From JAQBFJ01 sp032123435 (GTDB taxonomy: Bacteria > Verrucomicrobiota > Kiritimatiellia > UBA8416 > JAQBFJ01): a DNA stretch of 10,522 bases. The notes below the pieces were generated by a model. The model ran no database searches and had not been told where the DNA came from. It worked only from the letters and a program-made list of their open reading frames with translations. The position numbers and the translations under genes are program-made. Below, piece after piece: positions 1 through 4,406 of the stretch (positions are counted from its first letter, which is position 1; every line of letters starts with the position of its first letter). The stretch is from positions 1 to 10,522 of the forward strand of contig JAQBFJ010000256.1 in assembly GCA_032123435.1 (NCBI GenBank), written 5' to 3'.

Positions 1-765
1 CAATCTGTAATCCTTCTCCATGCGATAACCGGATCCGTCAGAAAAATCGTTAATAACATCAAAACTATCGCCGCAACATCTCAGCCTGTTACCAGAAACG
101 CCATTATGACAATCCTGGCCCTGGGCTGTATCTTGATAATATTGTCTGCTTATATACTTCGCCCTGCACCGGACAATGCTGAAATAACAATCGTGACAGA
201 AACGGATGCGATACCGACGCCAGACACTGCAGACATGGAACTGGATGCAGTAAAGCCTCCTGCCGAGCAGGACATTCCTTTGGATCTGCCGCCAATAACC
301 GTTCCTGATCAGAAGCAAGCTCACATTGAGGATTCACTGCAGGTCATGTCTTTACCTGAAATCAAAATCGGAAACGCAACGGTAAAATATGACGATAATG
401 GCTGCACCATTATCTTCCAATACGGACTGTTCTCCTCTATGACCAGACTTTCTGACACCGCCCTGACGGACCTGGAAATACTCGCCAATCAACTGCGCGA
501 ACAAATGCCGAGACTACATTTGATAATCGAAGGACATACCGACGCAGTGCCTGTCAGCACCAATGCATCATACTCAGACAATCATGCGTTGGGCATGGCG
601 CGAGCTAATACAGTCCTGAACCTGTTGAGCGTAAAATACGGGCTTCCTGAAGACTGCATGGAGGCAACGTCTGCAGGACACGAAAATCCGCCACATCCTA
701 ATGACACCGATCTCTCGCGCAGGAAAAACCGGACAGTAGTCCTGTATCTTCGGGAAAAAACGTAA
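1..765 (+). CDS. OmpA/MotB C-terminal domain protein, 5' end probably outside window
   Basis: Probable inner-membrane-anchored protein with a periplasmic peptidoglycan-binding domain. The frame is open from base 1. The only start codon in frame near the 5' end is ATG at 106, which has no Shine-Dalgarno. The 35 codons before it encode a basic stretch (several Lys/Arg) that would suit the cytoplasmic side of the following membrane segment, so I favour a gene entering from the left; a 219-aa product from 106 is the alternative. Numbered from ATG 106: transmembrane helix about 2-19, a Pro/Asp/Glu-rich linker about 20-80, then an OmpA-like domain about 100-217 with IEGHTDAVP (141-149), LGMARAN (162-168) and SRRKNRTV (204-211). 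Asp146 and Arg209 fit the family's diaminopimelate-binding pair. The ALGC sequence in the helix is a poor lipobox (Ala at -3), so a lipoprotein is unlikely. The specific role is unknown. Confidence 0.75.
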   Translation, partial: QSVILLHAITGSVRKIVNNIKTIAATSQPVTRNAIMTILALGCILIILSAYILRPAPDNAEITIVTETDAIPTPDTADMELDAVKPPAEQDIPLDLPPITVPDQKQAHIEDSLQVMSLPEIKIGNATVKYDDNGCTIIFQYGLFSSMTRLSDTALTDLEILANQLREQMPRLHLIIEGHTDAVPVSTNASYSDNHALGMARANTVLNLLSVKYGLPEDCMEATSAGHENPPHPNDTDLSRRKNRTVVLYLREKT

Positions 766-795
766 GGCCAAAGTCTTCCTCTCCTCCCGAAGCCC

Positions 796-868
796 GATAT
801 TACACCAGTTCAGAACGCGGCAGATGCGCGGCGTAGTGAGAAAAAAAGTATCTTACCACGGAGCTCAC
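796..868 (+). repeat. Dispersed repeat A, copy 1
   Basis: A 73-bp sequence beginning GATATTACACCAGTTCAGAA, 31 bp after the OmpA-like stop codon. It matches 3410-3482 without gaps at about 64 of 73 positions by my count. It runs into a CACGGAG/CACAGAG-type simple-repeat tail. Non-coding and of unknown function. Confidence 0.85.
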
Positions 869-870
869 GG

Positions 871-900
871 AGACACAGAGCAATACAGAGCAATACAGAG
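871..900 (+). repeat. Short tandem repeat, CACAGAG / CAATACAGAG
   Basis: A degenerate first unit (AGACACAGAG) is followed by two perfect copies of the 10-mer CAATACAGAG at 881-890 and 891-900. It lies directly downstream of repeat A copy 1. It is too short and regular to be a CRISPR and is probably intergenic simple sequence. Confidence 0.7.
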
Positions 901-906
901 AAGAGA

Positions 907-946
907 GTTGATTTAATTCGGGACTGACGTCTCAAATTAAATCAAT
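907..946 (+). other. Long hairpin 1 in the dut upstream region
   Basis: The arms TTGATTTAATT (908-918) and AATTAAATCAA (935-945) are perfectly complementary. After one C/A mismatch, an inner stem GGGAC/GTCTC (920-924 with 929-933, one G-U) closes on the tetraloop TGAC. No T-tract follows, so it does not look like an intrinsic terminator. Its right arm shares the 9-mer TCAAATTAA with hairpin 2. Confidence 0.7.
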
Positions 947-992
947 ACTTTGCATTTTGGAGGGTCTCGGAGGTTTACTCCATGACAACAAC

Positions 993-1039
993 GTTGCATC
1001 AAATTAAGTATTGCGAAGCAATATTGGATTTGATGTAAC
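993..1039 (+). other. Long hairpin 2 in the dut upstream region
   Basis: An imperfect inverted repeat: the left arm (993-1014) and right arm (1018-1039) form 22 opposed positions around the triloop GAA. Read as plus-strand RNA, 21 of 22 can pair, three of them as G-U (996/1036, 1005/1027, 1008/1024), with one A/G mismatch (1006/1026). On the minus strand the three wobbles become A-C mismatches, so the structure is better as plus-strand RNA. Bases 1006-1013 (AAGTATTG) could instead pair with 943-950 (CAATACTT). Confidence 0.7.
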
Positions 1040-1085
1040 CCTCGGGTCCTCGAGGCGGGGACGCCGGGTGGTTAAAGTGCCTTGC
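1038..1085 (+). repeat. Dispersed repeat B, copy 1
   Basis: A GC-rich module beginning ACCCTCGGGTC and ending in a CGGGTGGTTAAAGTGCC-type core. It corresponds, with gaps, to 3941-4004. It contains the 8-bp palindrome CCTCGAGG (1048-1055). Together with repeat A it brackets this intergenic island. Confidence 0.7.
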
Positions 1086-1163
1086 AATTATATTACTTAC
1101 CCAACATTCTTGCTGATTTTCATGCAATATTCGGATTAAACAACCTGCTTGAAACATAGCATC

Positions 1164-1613
1164 ATGTCTGATAGTGTGCCAGGCATGATTCTAAAAGTTA
1201 AAAAACTCTCCGATGATGCCGTTCTTCCGTGTTATGCCCATGAAGGCGACGCCGGATTGGATTTATTTGCCAATGAACATGTGGAAATGCCACCCGGACA
1301 ATCCAGAATGATCAAAACCGGCATTTCAATTCAACTGCCGAAAGGAATGGAAGCCCAGGTTCGACCAAGGAGCGGCCTTGCTCTTAAACATCAGATTACC
1401 GTGCTTAACACTCCCGGCACCATAGACGAGGGATATCGCGGTGAGGTTGGAGTAATTCTGATAAACCACGGCAAGATACCGTTCATGATTGAAAAAGGAA
1501 TGAAAATAGCTCAGATGATAGTAAAGCCGGTAATGCATGTTGCGGTAGAGGAAGCGCAACAGCTTTCAGACACCCATCGAGGCAAAGGAGGGTTCGGGTC
1601 AACTGGCCGATGA
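1164..1613 (+). CDS. dut: dUTPase (deoxyuridine 5'-triphosphate nucleotidohydrolase)
   Basis: Cytoplasmic trimeric dUTPase: it hydrolyses dUTP to dUMP and pyrophosphate, keeping uracil out of DNA and supplying thymidylate synthase. All five family motifs are present. Numbered from a possible TTG start at 1149: motif 1 GDAGLDL (33-39), motif 2 RPRSGLA (72-78), motif 3 GTIDEGYRG (90-98) with the likely catalytic Asp93, motif 4 KGMKIAQMI (116-124) and the C-terminal P-loop-like motif 5 RGKGGFGSTG (144-153). The start is uncertain: TTG 1149, ATG 1164 and ATG 1185 are all in frame and none has a properly spaced Shine-Dalgarno. ATG 1185 gives the usual family N-terminus (MILKVKKL); I list 1164 as the first ATG. 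The next gene, 60 bp downstream, is a ThyA-family protein, matching the pathway. Confidence 0.95.
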   Translation: MSDSVPGMILKVKKLSDDAVLPCYAHEGDAGLDLFANEHVEMPPGQSRMIKTGISIQLPKGMEAQVRPRSGLALKHQITVLNTPGTIDEGYRGEVGVILINHGKIPFMIEKGMKIAQMIVKPVMHVAVEEAQQLSDTHRGKGGFGSTGR

Positions 1614-1673
1614 TTTATTTATTATTAACACATGCCGCAATGCTGACATCAAAGATTAGAAGGAAAATACGAG

Positions 1674-2786
1674 ATGACTGTAAAGGAAATGCTCAAGAAG
1701 AATGGTCCTGTTCACACATTCAATGAAGCGCGCAAAGTTGCCAGGGAATATGTTCATAAACTGAGAGGTAATGGAAAAATCTCTTTCTCCAACCCGTCTC
1801 CGCATTGTCATCCATCAATCCACGTCATACGCCGTACTTTACCGGAAGTATGGGAAGACACAACAATGGCCTTGATGGGCATAGGTCAGGAAATCCACAC
1901 ACATTATGATCCCAAGGATAAATCAGGTGAATTCGACAGCTTCCCAAGCCTTGAAGCAACTGTCATGATGCATATTGAAGAACCATTTGGCGAACCCAGA
2001 TTCCATAAACACTATCTTGGCGGCTGGATGGGATTTGGAGATTACAAGGCTGAAATCGAAGGCGTAAAAGACAGTTGGATGATCTCTCCCAAAATGGTAG
2101 CCGAAAAAATGAAATCAGGCTCCTTTGATACAATCAAAGGAGATGAACGCTGGAACTACACTTACAGCCAGCGATTGAGAGCGTATCACTTCTTCGATTT
2201 CGATGGTGAAATGAAAGCAATTAATCAGCTCGAATCAGTGGTAAACAACCTGAAACGAGAACCAGCAAGCCGATCGGCACAATGCATTACATGGGATCCA
2301 CGCTGGGACCACAATGATGAACAGATAGGCCCCTTTAAATGGGATTCTTATCATTCTCCGTGCCTGCAAAGATTCTGGTTCAGGCTCCAGTCGGCACAAG
2401 ACTCAGAAGGATACATTTTGAACATAAACGGCCACTGGCGGTCCAGAGATCATCTCAAGGCGGTACCATCCAATATTTTCGGCATAACGGAAGGAATCCA
2501 TGAGTTGGTACGACATCGCCTGGAAAAGGAGCTGGGAGTGCCGGTACAACGAGGCACATACACGGACATAAGCGACTCACTGCATCTTTATGGACACTAT
2601 TTTGATCCAAGGCATCAGGGCCTTGACGCGGAAAGCTATCTTGAAGACATCTTCAGGATAGCCGCAGGAGAACCTATCGAAAAACGTGTTATAATGCCCG
2701 GTACCGATATGTATGATATGATGATTGAAGACATCGAACGCGAATACACATTTCGAAAACAAAACCCTAACTTTGGCAACGAATAA
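1674..2786 (+). CDS. thyA: Divergent thymidylate synthase (ThyA family)
   Basis: Probable thymidylate synthase: reductive methylation of dUMP to dTMP with methylene-tetrahydrofolate. At 370 aa it is about 100 residues longer than E. coli ThyA. Recognisable parts in order are LKREPASRS (193-201, phosphate-binding loop), SPC (228-230) with the catalytic Cys230, WRSRD (255-259, matching E. coli R166-S167-x-D169), PSN (265-267, Asn267 matching the dUMP-selective N177) and LHLYG (303-307, His304/Tyr306 matching H207/Y209). Arg200 matches R126, but the next residue is Ser instead of R127. The first 150 residues and the C-terminal 60 show no similarity I recognise. The start is well supported by AGAAGGA at 1658-1664, 9 nt before ATG. 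It is probably co-transcribed with dut and is followed by an intrinsic terminator. A nucleotide hydroxymethylase is possible, but Asn267 argues for a dUMP substrate. Confidence 0.8.
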   Translation: MTVKEMLKKNGPVHTFNEARKVAREYVHKLRGNGKISFSNPSPHCHPSIHVIRRTLPEVWEDTTMALMGIGQEIHTHYDPKDKSGEFDSFPSLEATVMMHIEEPFGEPRFHKHYLGGWMGFGDYKAEIEGVKDSWMISPKMVAEKMKSGSFDTIKGDERWNYTYSQRLRAYHFFDFDGEMKAINQLESVVNNLKREPASRSAQCITWDPRWDHNDEQIGPFKWDSYHSPCLQRFWFRLQSAQDSEGYILNINGHWRSRDHLKAVPSNIFGITEGIHELVRHRLEKELGVPVQRGTYTDISDSLHLYGHYFDPRHQGLDAESYLEDIFRIAAGEPIEKRVIMPGTDMYDMMIEDIEREYTFRKQNPNFGNE

Positions 2787-2794
2787 CCAGCTAC

Positions 2795-2830
2795 GAAATG
2801 CCATGGTTGACCATGGCACTTCTTTTCTTC
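2795..2830 (+). terminator. Intrinsic terminator after dut-thyA
   Basis: The perfect stem TGCCATGG / CCATGGCA (2799-2806 with 2811-2818) closes on the loop TTGA. After one A/C mismatch it extends by GAA/TTC (2795-2797 with 2820-2822). The T-rich tract TTTTCTTC (2823-2830) follows at once. It lies 9 bp after the thyA stop codon and separates this unit from the CBS gene. Confidence 0.8.
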
Positions 2831-2841
2831 ATGGAAAAGAC

Positions 2842-2870
2842 TTGTCTCTGCAACCAAAATCATTCATAGT
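2842..2870 (+). promoter_or_regulatory. Possible sigma70-type promoter for the CBS gene
   Basis: TTGTCT (2842-2847) and CATAGT (2865-2870) are 17 bp apart, each matching the consensus at 4 of 6 positions. They lie just after the terminator and about 85 bp before the CBS start codon. Position and spacing fit, but the hexamers are weak. Confidence 0.3.
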
Positions 2871-2955
2871 GATCACGTGCCCGCAGAGCTTACAGCACGT
2901 CAGTGCCACAGGACATGACGAATAATCTCGACAGGAAAATGGGAGACCAAAGACA

Positions 2956-3405
2956 ATGAACATTCAACGTATATTGGACTCTAAAGACAGCACCGAAGTT
3001 TTTACCATGCTGAGTTCTACAACGCTTTCAGCGCTCATCAAGGAAGCATGTAAAAGAAAAATAGGAGCCCTCCTGCTAACAGATAACAACGGAAATTTGA
3101 CCGGAATAATCACGGAACGTGATATACTTTATCAATGCAACACTAAGACCGATTTCGATAAGGTTACAGCCGAAGAAGTAATGACAAAGAATATAATAGC
3201 CGCGACACCAGAAGACGACATACATATTGCCATGGATTTGATGATAACCCGTAAAATCAGGCACCTGCCTATTATCTCGAACGGCCAAACCAAGGGCATT
3301 ATAACACCACGTGACTTGATGCATGCTATGCGCCAGGCAGACAAGGAAGAAATGATGCACTTCGTCAGCTACCTGCAGACCAGCCTGCCCGGCACTGCGA
3401 ATTAA
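2956..3405 (+). CDS. Tandem CBS-domain protein
   Basis: A 149-aa cytoplasmic protein consisting almost only of a Bateman module (two CBS domains), which in this family usually binds adenine nucleotides and signals energy state. CBS1 covers about residues 8-64, ending in GIITERDIL (50-58). CBS2 covers about 70-128, with KIRHLPI (100-106) and GIITPRDLM (114-122). The short C-terminal tail (about 129-149) carries no further domain. GGGAG at 2941-2945 lies 10 nt before ATG, supporting the start. It stands alone after a terminator, so its partner cannot be inferred from context. Repeat A copy 2 begins 5 bp after the stop. Confidence 0.9.
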   Translation: MNIQRILDSKDSTEVFTMLSSTTLSALIKEACKRKIGALLLTDNNGNLTGIITERDILYQCNTKTDFDKVTAEEVMTKNIIAATPEDDIHIAMDLMITRKIRHLPIISNGQTKGIITPRDLMHAMRQADKEEMMHFVSYLQTSLPGTAN

Positions 3406-3409
3406 CCTG

Positions 3410-3482
3410 GATATTGCACCAGTTCAGAACGCGTCAGATGTACGGCGTCGTGAGAAGAAGAGCATCTTACCACGGAGTTCAC
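3410..3482 (+). repeat. Dispersed repeat A, copy 2
   Basis: A 73-bp gap-free match to 796-868, about 88 percent identical, beginning GATATTGCACCAGTTCAGAA. It starts 5 bp after the stop codon of the CBS gene. Like copy 1, it sits downstream of a plus-strand gene in the same orientation and opens a repeat island. Confidence 0.85.
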
Positions 3483-3878
3483 CCTACTTCGCTCAGAAAG
3501 CTACGTAGGGCAGGCGGAGATTCGAAGAAGAGAGAGTTTTTTGACAGATAACAGGATAAACAAGATAGACAGGCCCTTCGACAAGCTCAGGGCAGGCAAG
3601 ATGGTTCAAGAAATCTGTATAAAACAATAGTTTTCTTCCACATTTCCTGAACAGTTTTCCTGATGGGGAAGATTGTCGTTTAAATAAGCCGATGGCACAG
3701 AATGCCGAAGAATTCAGTTCCTAAACATCAGAAACAGTCGTGAAATATCAATAGAGTTATTAGTCTATTGATATTTAACAGATCCAATCCCTCTTCAAAT
3801 CCTGTCTTATCCTGTAATCCTGTCAAAAATATTCCCCTCTTCCTGCCTGCCCTTCGCAGCTTATCAGCGAAGCGGGGT
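3481..3878. repeat. MITE-like element with long imperfect terminal inverted repeats
   Basis: The left arm (3481-3572) and right arm (3801-3878) are imperfect inverted copies. Matching blocks from outside in are ACCC..CTTCGCT, an AAGCT block, GGGCAGGC (3508-3515) with GCCTGCCC (3845-3852), a GAAGA-rich patch, TTTTTGACAG, ACAGGATAA and GACAGG. The left arm carries an 8-bp insertion before its GACAGG. The interior of about 230 bp has no convincing ORF. No clear target-site duplication is visible. The arms also contain small palindromes at 3573-3593 (GCCCT/AGGGC) and 3852-3872 (CTTCGC/GCGAAG). It could be a non-autonomous mobile element or a chance head-to-head arrangement of intergenic modules. 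Confidence 0.6.
3743..3776. other. Perfect 13-bp inverted repeat, AT-rich
   Basis: AAATATCAATAGA (3743-3755) is repeated exactly in inverse as TCTATTGATATTT (3764-3776) around the 8-nt spacer GTTATTAG. Beyond one mismatch, two further pairs (3740/3779, 3741/3778) extend it. It lies near the inner end of the right arm of the inverted-repeat element. There is no flanking T-tract, so a terminator is unlikely. A protein-binding site or a hairpin inside the element is possible. Confidence 0.65.
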
Positions 3879-3900
3879 CAAATTACTCTTCCCCGGGTAC

Positions 3901-3944
3901 TCCCCTCAGGTCCATAGGACCTTCCCCTCAGGTCCATAGGACCC
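3901..3944 (+). repeat. 22-bp tandem duplication with internal palindrome
   Basis: Two adjacent 22-bp units (3901-3922 and 3923-3944) differ only in their last base. Each contains the interrupted palindrome AGGTCC-ATA-GGACCT (or GGACCC in the second). It directly precedes and slightly overlaps repeat B copy 2. Two units without spacers do not make a CRISPR. Confidence 0.85.
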
Positions 3945-4013
3945 TCCGGGTCTGAGGACGGGTCCGAGGACAGCGCGGGAGCGCGGGTGGTAAAAGTGCC
4001 CTGCGCTTTTACC
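3941..4013 (+). repeat. Dispersed repeat B, copy 2, ending in a hairpin
   Basis: Bases 3941-4004 correspond, with gaps, to repeat B copy 1 (1038-1085), sharing the ACCCTC start and the GGGTGGT-AAAGTGCC core. Here it ends in a strong hairpin: 3989-3999 pairs with 4003-4013 (11 positions, one G-U on the plus strand) around the loop CCT. Copy 1 lacks this pairing because its right side has diverged. The stop codon of the minus-strand ORF 4009-4194 lies inside the hairpin. Confidence 0.65.
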
Positions 4014-4194
4014 AATCCGTATTTTCGTAGTCTTCGCCAACACGTATTGACTTCTGCAGATTCTGTTTTAACGTTGTCTCACTTAAACAGCTTTTGCCGT
4101 CCAGATATATAATTACCTGTCTGCATGTACGCGTCAGCTGGGCAATCACTCTTTTTGAAGCCTGCACTTGATTTTTCTTTGATGTCGTATCCAT
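4009..4194 (-). CDS. Possible small protein, 61 aa, unknown function
   Basis: I do not recognise this protein. It starts at ATG 4194, 35 nt downstream of the tRNA-Ala 3' end on the same strand, and ends in TAA within the hairpin of repeat B. The product has a basic Lys/Gln-rich N-terminus, a likely beta strand (CRQVIIYLDGKS, about 27-38), a likely helix and an acidic end (GEDYENTDW). The frame stays open upstream into the tRNA, so the true start can only lie near 4194. A GGGAGG-rich stretch lies about 12-15 nt upstream, further than usual. The strand-helix pattern looks protein-like, but chance is not excluded at this length. Confidence 0.4.
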   Translation of the reverse strand: MDTTSKKNQVQASKRVIAQLTRTCRQVIIYLDGKSCLSETTLKQNLQKSIRVGEDYENTDW

Positions 4195-4229
4195 TATCCC
4201 GTCAAGCCCCCTCCCGTGCCAGAAACATA

Positions 4230-4302
4230 TGGAGGATACGAGATTCGAACTCGTGACCTTCTGAATGCCATTCAGACGCTCTACCAACTGAGCTAATCCC
4301 CC
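4230..4302 (-). tRNA. tRNA-Ala (anticodon GGC)
   Basis: A complete 73-nt cloverleaf on the minus strand. The acceptor stem GGGGGAT pairs with ATCCTCC, including the G3-U70 pair that identifies alanine tRNAs. Then follow U8 A9, D stem GCTC/GAGC, anticodon stem TCTGA/TCAGA with loop ATGGCAT (anticodon GGC), the variable loop AGGTC, T stem ACGAG/CTCGT with loop TTCGAAT, and discriminator A73. CCA is not encoded (TAT follows), so it must be added after transcription. It decodes GCC and GCU. Confidence 0.97.
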
Positions 4303-4326
4303 GTTTCAACAAAACGATACTTTCCC

Positions 4327-4355
4327 CAAATATCACTTAAGCTATATAATGTCAA
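4327..4355 (-). promoter_or_regulatory. Sigma70-type promoter of tRNA-Ala
   Basis: On the minus strand a perfect -35 TTGACA (4355-4350) is followed after 17 bp by TATTTG (4332-4327), preceded by TGA as in an extended -10. The predicted start near 4320 would give a leader of about 18 nt before the tRNA. The ideal -35, spacing and position make this the best promoter in the window, despite a poor -10. Confidence 0.65.
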
Positions 4356-4380
4356 CTGGTTATACCCCGTCGACGCCTGG

Positions 4381-4406
4381 CGCGCATTATTCATGAAGAA
4401 TGCACG
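4381..4406 (-). other. Hairpin directly after murJ
   Basis: Immediately after the murJ stop, the minus strand can form a stem of about 10 pairs (CGTGCATT with AATGCGCG, a mismatch, then TT/AA) around the loop CATG. No T-tract follows, so it is not a classic intrinsic terminator. It could stabilise the murJ 3' end or act as a weak terminator before the tRNA promoter. Confidence 0.45.

Noticed and set aside
106..130. Lipoprotein signal ending at the Cys of LALGC
   Set aside because: The -3 residue is Ala and the hydrophobic stretch continues past the Cys, which fits a membrane anchor better.
104..337. Minus-strand 77-aa open frame within the OmpA-like gene
   Set aside because: It is antisense to a better-supported coding frame and has no recognisable domain.
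907..1039. Hairpins as intrinsic terminators of the OmpA-like gene
   Set aside because: Neither stem is followed by a T-tract, and both lie more than 140 bp beyond the stop codon.
2725..2925. Plus-strand 66-aa open frame across the end of thyA
   Set aside because: It overlaps the thyA 3' end in another frame and runs through the intrinsic terminator; its composition is not protein-like.
3901..3944. Possible CRISPR repeats
   Set aside because: The two 22-bp units are directly adjacent with no spacers, and no cas-like gene is in the window.
4195..4287. Longer form of the small minus-strand ORF starting at 4287
   Set aside because: This start lies inside the tRNA-Ala gene, so any real protein would begin near 4194.
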